From: Chloroflexota bacterium | Lineage (GTDB): Bacteria > Chloroflexota > Anaerolineae > UBA1429 | NCBI GenBank assembly: GCA_012719135.1 | Contig: JAAYAW010000073.1 | Span: 1 to 64,000 of the forward strand | Length of the DNA: 64,000 bases | Direction of reading: 5' to 3' | Part shown: positions 1 through 9,441 of the stretch, piece by piece | Layout: each line of letters begins with the position of its first letter | How positions within the stretch are numbered: position 1 is the first letter of the stretch | Program-made: the position numbers and the translations under genes | Notes under the pieces: generated by a model | Database searches by the model: none | What the model saw: only the letters and a program-made list of their open reading frames with translations | Told to the model about the DNA's origin: nothing

Positions 1-46
1 CGCTCGACCAGTTGACAGGCCGGGCGCTCGGCATCATGATGCGCAC

Positions 47-1297
47 ATGTCCCATAATACGCTGGAGGCGCCCTCCGAGTCAAGGCCTTACTCCGCGTCC
101 GTGGCCGTTCGCCGGCTGCTGACGCTGCTGCGCGCTGCTCCTGAAGAGGCGGCCAGGCTCGTCGCGCCCTGGCAGGATGAGGAGTGGTCGGCTGTGGTCG
201 CTCAGGCGGAGCGACGCTCTCTGGCTCCGCTCTTGTACGATCGCATGCAACGGATGGCCATCGCGGTTTCAGAGGGACAGATGCAGCGCCTGCGGCGCCA
301 GTACCTCGCCACCGCGGCCGCGAACCTCAGGCGATCCCACCTGCTGGGCGGCACGCTCACCTCGCTGCGTGCGGCCGGTATTCGTGTGGCGCTCTTGAAG
401 GGAGCGCATTTGGCGCCCCTCGTCTATGGCAACGAAGCGCTGCGCCCAATGGCCGATACCGATCTCCTGGTGCAGGAACAGGAGGCCGGGCTCGCGCTGG
501 AGATCCTCGCCGAAAGCGGCTACGATCCCGTCTCGGGGCAGGCCTGGATGGGCGAGCGCTACGGCCACTATGCCCTGCGCCACTGCGAAACCGGGCTTCT
601 GCTGGAACTTCACGCCCGCCTGGCGCCCTTTGAACAGCGCGGGGAGATCGATCAGGCTGCGCTTTGGGACCGGATGCTGCCCGCCACGGTTGCCGGCGAG
701 CGCGTATGGACGCTATGCCCGGTGGACCTGCTGGTGTACCTCTCTATCCACGCGGCCTCGCAGCACCTGTTGCAGATGGGCCTACTTCCTCTATTTGATC
801 TCGCGGCCCTCTGTGCTGTGAGCGGCGGCGAGATCGAGGCGCAGGAGCTGGCGCTCCGCGCTCGCGAATGGGGTGGCACGCGTGCCACCTGGCTGGCGCT
901 CACGCTCGCCCGAGATCTGGCCGGCGCTCGGGTGCCGGATGCGTTCACCCAAGCGCTGGGTGCCGCGGCGACTCCGGGTTTGCTCGCGGATCTGTGTGAG
1001 CAACTCCTGCGGGAACCTGGGCAGGCTGGCGGAGCACCCTCGCCTAACCTCATGGCGTTGTGGGCGGCGCCCGACTGGCGTACGCGCCTGCGAACCTGGG
1101 GCAGAATTCTCCATCCGGAGGCGGCTCACATGCGGGCGCTGTATCGTCTGGGTGAGGACGAGCCCGTTTCCGGGCTACTCTATCTGCGTCGGCTGAGTGA
1201 TCTCATATTCCGGCGTAAGGCTACCCTGCGCGGCCTCCTGGGCAGGACTCGCGAGACGCCGTATGAGGCGCTCGCTCGCTGGTTGGCCGACGGCTAA
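47..1297 (+). CDS. Nucleotidyltransferase family protein (NTP_transf_5-like)
   Basis: 416 aa ORF; motif LLKGAHLAPLVYGNEALRPMADTDLLV typical of PF14907-like nucleotidyltransferases. Confidence 0.8.
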   Translation: MSHNTLEAPSESRPYSASVAVRRLLTLLRAAPEEAARLVAPWQDEEWSAVVAQAERRSLAPLLYDRMQRMAIAVSEGQMQRLRRQYLATAAANLRRSHLLGGTLTSLRAAGIRVALLKGAHLAPLVYGNEALRPMADTDLLVQEQEAGLALEILAESGYDPVSGQAWMGERYGHYALRHCETGLLLELHARLAPFEQRGEIDQAALWDRMLPATVAGERVWTLCPVDLLVYLSIHAASQHLLQMGLLPLFDLAALCAVSGGEIEAQELALRAREWGGTRATWLALTLARDLAGARVPDAFTQALGAAATPGLLADLCEQLLREPGQAGGAPSPNLMALWAAPDWRTRLRTWGRILHPEAAHMRALYRLGEDEPVSGLLYLRRLSDLIFRRKATLRGLLGRTRETPYEALARWLADG

Positions 1298-1904
1298 CCA
1301 GAAGCCCGTATGAAGTCGTACTTTAGCGGGTATGTAGTGCCGGTTTGGCGCCGTTCGATCGAGCCCGTCAGAAATCCGACGATGCCGGCGTCTGGGTGGC
1401 CGAGATATGAGCCCGAGGCCGCCTGCTGCATCATGACGCGACGAGTTTTGGATGCCGGCGCGTCGATGTGCTGGCGGACGCCCTTATCGCGGGCCCATTC
1501 GCTCTCGGACCCTTGCCTCAGCGCACATACGACGGCCCGTAGCGTCCCACCTCCGACCAATCCTCTATTACTCTTGGAAAAGGTCTCCGCGCGCCACGGC
1601 GCGGCGTCACGGGCGGGTGACACAACAGGCTGAACTCAAGCGAGGTGGAAGGTGGCGGGCCAGGGGGTGGCACGATCGAGCCGGATGAGCATGGCACCGT
1701 GCACAAGGAGTGGCTCGATCCTCGGCCACGGCACGGATGGCTTCGTCCGCAGGCGTGCCTCTCCCGTTCCTCTAAAGTGCGTGAGTCTGAGCATCCCCCC
1801 CGGCGGTGATGCCCACCCCGACGCAGGCGGTCGGCCGCGCATCAGTTCGTGCGGCCTATCTGTAGGGCAAAGGCGCCATCGGCTGCGGGAATTAGCGCGA
1901 TCGA

Positions 1905-1933
1905 TTTACACAGCGGGCGAACGTGTCTAGAAT
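1905..1933 (+). promoter_or_regulatory. Predicted sigma70-type promoter of the phn-like operon (TTTACA-N17-TAGAAT)
   Basis: TTTACA at 1905-1910, 17-bp spacer, TAGAAT at 1928-1933, about 100 bp upstream of the phnD-like ORF. Confidence 0.5.
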
Positions 1934-1945
1934 ACACGCGTGTAT
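1932..1945. promoter_or_regulatory. 14-bp perfect palindrome ATACACGCGTGTAT, candidate operator
   Basis: Direct reading; overlaps the end of the predicted -10 box and the start region. Confidence 0.4.
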
Positions 1946-2034
1946 CCGGCCGCTCTGCGTGGGCTCATGGAGCGACCAGAACAACGTACAGGTGATGAAT
2001 CAGGGATCGGAGAGTCTGGAGGAGGCGTGAGCGA

Positions 2035-3054
2035 ATGATCAAGAGGTTGTGGTCTGTGATGCTGGTGTTCGTACTGGTGGCCACCTCGGCCCTGGTGGGA
2101 GGGTGCGCTGGCAACGCACAAGTGGGGACTGAGGATCACCCCATTCAGATCTACTTTGTGCCGTCAGTGGAAGTGTCAGTCATCGTGGAGAGCGGCGACG
2201 CCATCGCCAACTTCCTCGAGGAGCAGACGGGACTCAAGTTTGAGGTCAAGGTTCCCACGACCTATTCCGCCGTGGTGGAGGAGATGGGGGCCGCCGAGGG
2301 TGACGCGATTGCGTTCGTCCCGGCCATGGGGTATGTGCTCGCCGCGGACACCTACGGGGCGGAGGTTGCCCTGGCGACCGTGCGGTACGGCTGGGGTTTC
2401 TATTGGGCGCAGTATCTGGTGCGCTGCGATAGCGGCCTGACGAGCCTGGCCGACCTCGAGGGCAAGACCTGGGCCTACCCCGATACGAGCTCCACATCGG
2501 GATACCTGGTGCCTGCTTCGTACTTTGCCAAGGAGGGTATCGATCCGGGCGATGAGATCCAGGCAGGCGGGCACCCGCAGTCCGTGATCGCCGTGTACGA
2601 GGGCCAGGTGGACTTTGCCACGACCTTCTTTAGCCCTCCTGGGAACGAGGGGGACTGGAAGATCGGGGATCCGCCGCAGCCGGCCGGAGAGATCGAGGTG
2701 CAGACCGAGGGCGATACGACCCGTGGTTTCGTCGGTGGCCTGCAGATCCGCGACGCCCGCTCCAGCCTGATCGGGGATTATCCGGATGTTCTGGAAAAGG
2801 TCTGCATCCTGGCGATCTCAGACCCGATCCCCAACGATACGGTGAGCTTTAGCAAGGGATTCCCTGAGGATGCCAAGGAAAAGATCGTCCAGGCATTGAT
2901 CGACTATGCCGGCACCGATGAGGGCCAATCCGTACTGGCGAATGACGAGTTCTATGACATCACCGGTTTCGCCAGGGTGGACGATTCGAACTTTGACCCG
3001 ATCCGTGACATGATCACCGGGCTGGGCCTCCGCGAGGAAGACATCCTGCAGTAG
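2035..3054 (+). CDS. phnD: Phosphate/phosphite/phosphonate-type ABC transporter substrate-binding lipoprotein (PhnD-like)
   Basis: 339 aa; lipobox LVGGCAG; PhnD-like SBP features (FVPAMGYVLA, WAYPDTSSTSGYLVP). Confidence 0.85.
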   Translation: MIKRLWSVMLVFVLVATSALVGGCAGNAQVGTEDHPIQIYFVPSVEVSVIVESGDAIANFLEEQTGLKFEVKVPTTYSAVVEEMGAAEGDAIAFVPAMGYVLAADTYGAEVALATVRYGWGFYWAQYLVRCDSGLTSLADLEGKTWAYPDTSSTSGYLVPASYFAKEGIDPGDEIQAGGHPQSVIAVYEGQVDFATTFFSPPGNEGDWKIGDPPQPAGEIEVQTEGDTTRGFVGGLQIRDARSSLIGDYPDVLEKVCILAISDPIPNDTVSFSKGFPEDAKEKIVQALIDYAGTDEGQSVLANDEFYDITGFARVDDSNFDPIRDMITGLGLREEDILQ

Positions 3055-3084
3055 TTGTGCGCCGAGCGCGCCGGGTGTTGTAGA

Positions 3085-3121
3085 ACCGGGGGCAACCTGG
3101 CCAGGTCAGGTTGCCCCCGGT
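3085..3121 (+). terminator. Intercistronic 15-bp perfect stem-loop between phnD and phnC
   Basis: ACCGGGGGCAACCTG-GCCAGGT-CAGGTTGCCCCCGGT; no U-run. Confidence 0.6.
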
Positions 3122-3149
3122 CTGTAGCCAGCTGGATGAGGGGAAGGAG

Positions 3150-3914
3150 ATGCCTGTGCTGGAAATCAGGAACCTGACCAAGATCTACGACGGCCGGGTG
3201 CGTGCTCTGGATGACGTGAGCCTGAAGGTGCAGCGCGGCGAGTTTCTGGTGGTCGTTGGCCTGAGTGGCTCGGGCAAGTCCACACTGATGCGTTGTATCA
3301 ACCGGTTGGTGGAACCGACGGCCGGGCAGGTTCTCTTCGACGGCGTCGACGTGACGGCCGCTTCGCCCGAGGAGTTGCGACTCGTCCGCCGCCGGATCGG
3401 TATGGTCTTCCAGCACTTTAACCTGGTTCGGCGGTCGTCGGTGTTGACGAACGTTCTCTCAGGACGCCTGGGATATGTGAACCCCTGGCCGAGCCTGCTC
3501 CATCGCTTCCCGGCCGTCGAAGTCGAGCGCGCCATGGCCAACCTCAGGCGCGTGGGAATCGAGGAGAAGGCCGAGGCGCGGGCGGACGAGCTATCGGGGG
3601 GGCAACAACAGCGTGTGGGGATCGCCCGAGCTCTGATGCAGGACCCCGAGATGATCCTGGCTGACGAACCCGTGTCGGCGCTGGACCCGGCCACGTCGCA
3701 CTCTGTGCTGCGCTATCTGGAGGAGATCAACCGCGAGGACGGTACCACCATCCTGTGCAACCTCCACTTTCTTGACCTCGCGCGGAGGTATGGTACGCGG
3801 ATCATCGCGCTCAAGGCCGGAAGGCTCATCTTTGACGGGCTGCCGAGCGAGATCGATCGCGACCGGTTCCGCGAGATCTATGGCGAGGAAGCGCAGGAAG
3901 TCGGTGTGTCATAG
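3150..3914 (+). CDS. phnC: Phosphonate-type ABC transporter ATP-binding protein
   Basis: Walker A GLSGSGKST, signature LSGGQQQRVGIARAL, Walker B MILADEP; ATG at 3150 preceded by GGGAAGGAG (ORF track start at 3111 lies in the hairpin). Confidence 0.88.
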   Translation: MPVLEIRNLTKIYDGRVRALDDVSLKVQRGEFLVVVGLSGSGKSTLMRCINRLVEPTAGQVLFDGVDVTAASPEELRLVRRRIGMVFQHFNLVRRSSVLTNVLSGRLGYVNPWPSLLHRFPAVEVERAMANLRRVGIEEKAEARADELSGGQQQRVGIARALMQDPEMILADEPVSALDPATSHSVLRYLEEINREDGTTILCNLHFLDLARRYGTRIIALKAGRLIFDGLPSEIDRDRFREIYGEEAQEVGVS

Positions 3915-3922
3915 GAGGCGGC

Positions 3923-5401
3923 ATGGAGACTCGTAACGCGGGCTGGAGCACTCGCCTGAAGGCCTTTGCCCTGGACTGGCTGATCTGGGCCTATGTGCCG
4001 GTGGCGGTGGTCTACTTCTTCCGGGATCGTCTTGCCGGTCAGCCGTACGCTCTGTGGCTGTATCTCGGCTCTTTGCTGCTGGGCCTGGTGCTGGCCGCGA
4101 TTCTCGAGGCCAAGGGCGAGTCGATTGGCGAGCGGGTGGCCGGGCTGGGGAGATCACAGGTTGACGTCGAGGGAGCTACAGTACGCCGAGGTCCCTGGTA
4201 TCGGACGCAGGTGGGTATCACGGGGGTGATCCTCGCCCTGGTGACGCTCATTCTGGGGTGGAACATCACCGAGATCAACCTGTACTATGTCTTTACCCGG
4301 GCCGATCGGATGGCCAACATGACAGATCGGCTCCTGAGGCCCTATTGGGCGGTCTTTCCCGCGCTGATAGAGGGGATGGTCGAGACCATCTTCCTGGCCC
4401 TTATGTCGACGGTCATATCCGTGCCCATCGCCGCGTTGCTCAGCTTTTTCGCGGCGCGCAATCTGATGCAGCGGGTGACGTCTCCTTACGGCCCGCTATC
4501 GGCTGGGTTCGCAGGCGTGGCCGCCGGCGCGCTGCTGGGCAGCCGCCTGGCGACTGCGCTGCTGGGCCCACTGGATGCGGGCGTGCTTGATGTGGCCCTC
4601 ATTGGTGGGATCCTGCGCCCGTTGCTCATCGTAGCCGGAGCCGCGCTGGGCGGACTCGCTGGGGCCAGAACGGCCCGGCGACTCTCGCTGGGGGAGCGCC
4701 ACGGCGCGGCACGGCTGTTATCCACGCTGGTGACGGCCGCCATCGGGGCCGTGGGAGCCTTTCTCCTGGGCGCTCTGGGATCGGCGGTGGTGTACGCTGC
4801 ATCCTGGGACATTTTCGTCCGTGAATGCGGGCCCTGGCCCTATGTTCTGCTCGCCGCCGGTGCGCTCGCAGGGGCCGTCCTCGGAGCCCGACAGACGCCC
4901 GCCGCCGAGTTCCCCGTCGGCCAGGTGATCTATGGCGTGATGCGCTTTGTGATGAACGTGACGCGATCGATCGAGCCATTCGTCTGGGCATTGATCTTTG
5001 TCACCTGGTTTCGCCTGGGGCCCTTCCCGGGCATGGTGGCGCTGATGGTTCACTCGGTTGCTGCACTGGGCAAGCTGTATTCGGAGCAGATCGAAGGGAT
5101 CGATCCTGGCCCGTTGGAGGCCGTCCGTGCTACGGGCGCCAACGAACTGCAGACGATCGTGTACGCCGTGGTGCCGCAGATCATTCCGCCCTTTATCTCC
5201 TTCACCATCTATCGCTGGGACATCAACGTGCGGATGAGCACCATCATCGGACTTGTGGGAGGCGGTGGAATCGGCCAGTTGCTGTTCCAGTACCAGAATC
5301 TGGGGCAATGGCGGAGCGTGAGCGTGGCCGTCATACTGATCGTGGCGGTGGTCATGACGCTGGACACCGTAAGCGCGCGGATCCGCGAGAACATCCTGTA
5401 G
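3923..5401 (+). CDS. phnE: PhnE-type ABC transporter permease with N-terminal RDD-like region and an internal membrane insertion
   Basis: 492 aa; PhnE signatures RSIEPFVWALIFV, PQIIPPFISFTIYRWDINVRMSTIIGLVGGGGIG; N-terminus RLKAFALDWLIWAY...GESIGERVAGL resembles RDD. Confidence 0.8.
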   Translation: METRNAGWSTRLKAFALDWLIWAYVPVAVVYFFRDRLAGQPYALWLYLGSLLLGLVLAAILEAKGESIGERVAGLGRSQVDVEGATVRRGPWYRTQVGITGVILALVTLILGWNITEINLYYVFTRADRMANMTDRLLRPYWAVFPALIEGMVETIFLALMSTVISVPIAALLSFFAARNLMQRVTSPYGPLSAGFAGVAAGALLGSRLATALLGPLDAGVLDVALIGGILRPLLIVAGAALGGLAGARTARRLSLGERHGAARLLSTLVTAAIGAVGAFLLGALGSAVVYAASWDIFVRECGPWPYVLLAAGALAGAVLGARQTPAAEFPVGQVIYGVMRFVMNVTRSIEPFVWALIFVTWFRLGPFPGMVALMVHSVAALGKLYSEQIEGIDPGPLEAVRATGANELQTIVYAVVPQIIPPFISFTIYRWDINVRMSTIIGLVGGGGIGQLLFQYQNLGQWRSVSVAVILIVAVVMTLDTVSARIRENIL

Positions 5402-5435
5402 ATCGCGGCCCGGAGCAAAGTCAAGGGGGACTGAA

Positions 5436-7418
5436 ATGCACTATGGCGCTGATTACTATCCGGAGCACTGGCCGGAGGAGCGATGGGAGGAGGATGCGCG
5501 GCTGATGCAGGCCGCTGGCCTGAACGTTGTGCGGATGGCCGAGTTCGCGTGGACGCGGATGGAGCCCAGTGAGGGCGCGTTCAACTTTGGCTGGCTCGAT
5601 CGCGCGATCGCGTTGCTGGGCCGCCATGGCATACGGACGGTGCTGGGCACGCCAACGGCAGCGCCGCCCGCCTGGATCATGGCAGCCCATCCGGACGCGA
5701 CCCTGATCCGCGAAGACGGCCGCCCGGTGACGTACGGCAGCCGCCGCAACTACTGCCCCAACAATGCAGACTATCGCCGGCACAGCGCCCGGATCGTTAC
5801 AGCCATGGCCGAGCATTATTCAGGCAACCCGCTCGTGATCGGATGGCAGATCGATAACGAGTTCGGTGGGCGGTGCTATTGCCCTGTGTGCCAGGCCGCT
5901 TTTCAGCGCTGGCTCCAGGACCGGTATGGCAGTCTGGAGGCGCTCAACGCCGCCTGGGGTACGGAGTTCTGGAGCCACATCTACTCGGCGTGGGAGCAGA
6001 TTCCGCTGCCATGGGCGGCTACGGGCACCCACAACCCTTCTCTGGCCCTGAACTATCGCAGGTTCATGTCGGATAGCTATGTGGATTACCAGCGGGCGCA
6101 GATCGATATCCTCCGCCAAATCTGCAAAGACGTGCCGATCACCCACAACATGATGGGCTTTGGCTACCCGAACCTGAACTATTTCGATCTGGCGCGAGAC
6201 CTGGACTGGGTGAGCTGGGACAACTATCCGCGTCTGCGTGGCGAGCCGGACCCCGCGGCAAGGGCGCTGGCGCACGCCACCATGCGTGGGCTCAAGGGCA
6301 AGCCGTTCTGGGTCATGGAGGAGCAGGCGGGGCCAACGGGAGGCTCCACCGTGGCGCTGACGCCACGGCCGGGGGAGATCCCGTATTGGGCTTGGCAGGC
6401 GGTCGCTCACGGTGCGGACGGGATCGTGTACTTTCGGTGGCGAACAGCGAGGTTTGGCGCTGAGGAGTACTGGCACGGCATTCTGGATCACCATGGAATT
6501 CCAGGTAGACGTTACGACGAAGTGCGGTCGATGGGGGAGGTTCTCGAGCGCATGGGCGATCGACTCGATGGCAGTCGCGTCAGCGCTTCGGTGGCCATGG
6601 TGCTCTCCTACGACTCTCGCTTTGCCTTTCAGAACCAGTCACATAACCCGCATCTGGACTATCCCCGTGTCTTTGCCTCGCTGTACCGCGCGCTCTGGAA
6701 GCGCAACATCGGTGTGGACATCGTGCCCTGTGTAGCCGAACTGGGGCGCTACCGAATCGTCCTTGCGCCGATGCTGTATTTGCTGGATGCCGATACGGCT
6801 GAACGCTTCCGCTCCTACGTTGCCCAGGGCGGCACGCTGGTGATGACTTGCCGGAGCGGGGTGATGGATATGGACAATGTGGTCGTGGATACACGCCTGC
6901 CCGGCCTGCTGAGCGCGCTGTTCGGTATCGAGGTCGAGGAGTATGACTCCCTTGAGGACGGAAGGGCCGTGGCGATCAAAGGGGTCGGGCCCCTGCAGGG
7001 CCCCCGAGGGGAAGGTTCTGCCTGGGCCGATGTGCTTGCTCTGCAGCAGGCGGAGTCTCTTGCCTGCTACGAGGGTGAGTACTATGCATCGCGGCCTGCC
7101 ATCACCGCCAGCAGAGTTGGAAAGGGGCGCGCTGTATACCTGGGCACCCTGCCCGACGAGGCCCTGGCGGACGCGTTCCTCACTGCACTGGGCGCCCGGC
7201 CCGAGTTCTCCAGCCTTGTACGGGCTGACTCAGGCCTGGAGGTGGTTGAACGCACCGCTGACCACGCGAGTTACCTGTTCCTGTTGAACGGGACCGGCGA
7301 CGAAAAGCGTGCCGATGTGGGCGCGGGTGGCCACGAATGGATAACCGACCGCGAGGTCGCAGGCGAGATGGTGGTGCCTCCGCTCGGCGTGCGTATCGTA
7401 GAGAGTCCTCGCGGCTAG
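5436..7418 (+). CDS. Beta-galactosidase, glycoside hydrolase family 42
   Basis: 660 aa; GADYYPEHWPEERWEEDARLMQAAGLNVVRMAEFAWTRMEP and QIDNEFGG motifs of GH42. Confidence 0.92.
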   Translation: MHYGADYYPEHWPEERWEEDARLMQAAGLNVVRMAEFAWTRMEPSEGAFNFGWLDRAIALLGRHGIRTVLGTPTAAPPAWIMAAHPDATLIREDGRPVTYGSRRNYCPNNADYRRHSARIVTAMAEHYSGNPLVIGWQIDNEFGGRCYCPVCQAAFQRWLQDRYGSLEALNAAWGTEFWSHIYSAWEQIPLPWAATGTHNPSLALNYRRFMSDSYVDYQRAQIDILRQICKDVPITHNMMGFGYPNLNYFDLARDLDWVSWDNYPRLRGEPDPAARALAHATMRGLKGKPFWVMEEQAGPTGGSTVALTPRPGEIPYWAWQAVAHGADGIVYFRWRTARFGAEEYWHGILDHHGIPGRRYDEVRSMGEVLERMGDRLDGSRVSASVAMVLSYDSRFAFQNQSHNPHLDYPRVFASLYRALWKRNIGVDIVPCVAELGRYRIVLAPMLYLLDADTAERFRSYVAQGGTLVMTCRSGVMDMDNVVVDTRLPGLLSALFGIEVEEYDSLEDGRAVAIKGVGPLQGPRGEGSAWADVLALQQAESLACYEGEYYASRPAITASRVGKGRAVYLGTLPDEALADAFLTALGARPEFSSLVRADSGLEVVERTADHASYLFLLNGTGDEKRADVGAGGHEWITDREVAGEMVVPPLGVRIVESPRG

Positions 7419-7430
7419 CTTGTGATCCGC

Positions 7431-7478
7431 AAGGGAGAGCCATACCGGAGGCTGCAGCCTCCGGTATGGCTCTCCCTT
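7431..7478. terminator. 48-bp perfect palindrome, probable bidirectional terminator
   Basis: AAGGGAGAGCCATACCGGAGGCTG followed directly by its reverse complement, between convergent GH42 and MOSC genes. Confidence 0.75.
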
Positions 7479-7496
7479 TGGTCGTTCACGGCCATC

Positions 7497-7967
7497 TCAG
7501 GACGAGGAGGCTTCCTGCTCAGATGGCTGGCTGATGATGGTGACGGAGCTACCCGCACTGACGGTCCCCGGCTCCAGAATGCGCACGAAGATGCCCTCAC
7601 GCGGCATCACGCAGTCGCCGGCCAGTTCGTAAATGGCGCAGTGGCTGTGGCATTCCTTGCCGATCTGCGTGACCTCTGCCAGCGCGGTGCCGAGGCGCAT
7701 GCGCGTGCCGATGGGCAGTTCGTAGAGCACCAAACCCTCTGTGGTGATGTTCTCGGCAAAGCTGCCCGGCTTGACCTTTAGCCCTGCCGCCTGCATCTTC
7801 TGAATGCTCTCCATAGCGAGAAGCGACACCTGCCTGTGCCAGTCGCCGGCATGTGCGTCACCTTCCAGCCCCCAGCTGGGGCGCAGCGTGCCCGTATCGA
7901 CCGGTCTCTTGGGAACGCCCGTCTTTGCACTCGTGCAGACAGCCACAACGCGACCTTCTGTGTTCAT
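7497..7967 (-). CDS. MOSC domain-containing protein
   Basis: 156 aa; GDAHAGDWHRQVSLLAMESI, GSFAENITTEGL and GKECHSHCAIY motifs. Confidence 0.85.
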   Translation of the reverse strand: MNTEGRVVAVCTSAKTGVPKRPVDTGTLRPSWGLEGDAHAGDWHRQVSLLAMESIQKMQAAGLKVKPGSFAENITTEGLVLYELPIGTRMRLGTALAEVTQIGKECHSHCAIYELAGDCVMPREGIFVRILEPGTVSAGSSVTIISQPSEQEASSS

Positions 7968-7970
7968 GCC

Positions 7971-8444
7971 TTACTCCAGTGTGATCTCTCCGCTCCGGCC
8001 ACCGCTCTTGTGAACCAGGCGGATCTCGCCGATGCGCATGGCGCGATCGACAGCTTTGCACATGTCATAGATCGTAAGCGCCGCGACGCTGACGGCCGTC
8101 AGGGCCTCCATCTCGACGCCCGTCTGCCCTGTACAGCGCGCGGTGGCCTCGATCCGTACGGCCGAATGCTCCCTATCCAGTTCCAGATCGACAGCGACGC
8201 TGGTTAGCAGCAATGGATGGCACAGGGGAATGAGGTCGTATGTGCGCTTCGCGGCCATGATGCCCGCCAAACGTGCGGCGGATAGCACATCGCCCTTGGG
8301 GAGCCCGGACTCTTCGATCAGCCGGAGCGTCTGCGCCGCCATCCGGATTTCTCCGCGAGCGACCGCTTTGCGCTGGCTCGGTGCCTTGTCACCGACGTCG
8401 ACCATTCTGGCCCTGCCCTGAGCGTCGAGGTGAGTCAGTTCCAT
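7971..8444 (-). CDS. moaC: Cyclic pyranopterin monophosphate synthase MoaC
   Basis: [64 protein letters not shown]; start at 8444 fits the family better than 8639. Confidence 0.93.
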   Translation of the reverse strand: MELTHLDAQGRARMVDVGDKAPSQRKAVARGEIRMAAQTLRLIEESGLPKGDVLSAARLAGIMAAKRTYDLIPLCHPLLLTSVAVDLELDREHSAVRIEATARCTGQTGVEMEALTAVSVAALTIYDMCKAVDRAMRIGEIRLVHKSGGRSGEITLE

Positions 8445-8451
8445 CTTCCCA

Positions 8452-9441
8452 TCAGCCTCCGATCCAGGACATGCGGTGATGCGTGGTCGTGAGCGCCTCA
8501 TCCAGGTGGTGACGGGCGGGCTTGTGCGCCAGAGCGTCACGCCAAATCGCCGCCAGGGCGGCATCGTCCGCACCATCACGCAGCGGCCCTCGCAGATCGA
8601 ACTCGGCGTCACTAAAGAGGCAGGGCACCAGCTTGCCATCAGAGGATAGGCGCATGCGATTGCAGGAGCTGCAAAAGTGCTCGCTCACGGCGCTGATAAA
8701 GCCGATAGTCCCTTGGGCTTTCGGCAGGCGCCAGTTGCGCGCGGGGCCTGCACCGGTCACGTCGGCAGAGAGCAGAGAGCCCAGAGCTTCTTCGATTCTC
8801 GCGCGGATGAGGTGCGAAGGCACGTACTCGGCCCGGGCGTCCTCCTCTCCATCGCCGAGTGGCATGTACTCGATAAAGCGGACATGCCATGGCTCCGCAA
8901 GCGTCCTAAGAGCATAGTCGACCACTTCATCTGCGTTAACATCCCGCATGACCACCATGTTGATCTTGACCGGGGCGAGGCCGGCCGCGCGTGCGGCCTC
9001 GATGCCTGCGAGCGCGTCGGCCAGGTTTCCGATTCGGGTGATGCTGCGGTAGCGCTCAGGCCTCAGGCTGTCCAAGCTGATGTTCACGCGATCCAACCCG
9101 GCCTCTGCCAGAGCGTTGGCCATGCCGGCGAGGGCAACCCCGTTTGTGGTCATGCTGATCGACTCGATGCCGGGCATGGCCCGTATGAGCCTGACCAGGT
9201 CCACAACACCCTTTCGCACCAGCGGTTCCCCGCCGGTCAGGCGGACGTGGCGTATGCCTGCGCCCACCCCGATACCCACGAGCCGCGCGATCTCTTCCAG
9301 ACGCAGAACTCGCTCATGGCCAATCGAAGGGACTCCCTCCTCCGGCATGCAGTAGCGACAGCGCAGGTTGCACCGGTCGGTTACAGAGACCCGCAGGTAA
9401 TCAATTCGTCGATTGCAGGCGTCGAACTGGCTCTGGGTCAT
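8452..9441 (-). CDS. moaA: GTP 3',8-cyclase MoaA (radical SAM)
   Basis: [25 protein letters not shown]-terminal [21 protein letters not shown]. Confidence 0.94.
   Translation of the reverse strand: MTQSQFDACNRRIDYLRVSVTDRCNLRCRYCMPEEGVPSIGHERVLRLEEIARLVGIGVGAGIRHVRLTGGEPLVRKGVVDLVRLIRAMPGIESISMTTNGVALAGMANALAEAGLDRVNISLDSLRPERYRSITRIGNLADALAGIEAARAAGLAPVKINMVVMRDVNADEVVDYALRTLAEPWHVRFIEYMPLGDGEEDARAEYVPSHLIRARIEEALGSLLSADVTGAGPARNWRLPKAQGTIGFISAVSEHFCSSCNRMRLSSDGKLVPCLFSDAEFDLRGPLRDGADDAALAAIWRDALAHKPARHHLDEALTTTHHRMSWIGG

Noticed and set aside
2035-5401. Complete phosphonate degradation locus
   Set aside because: Only the transporter is present; no phnG-M, phnX or phnW-like gene in the window.
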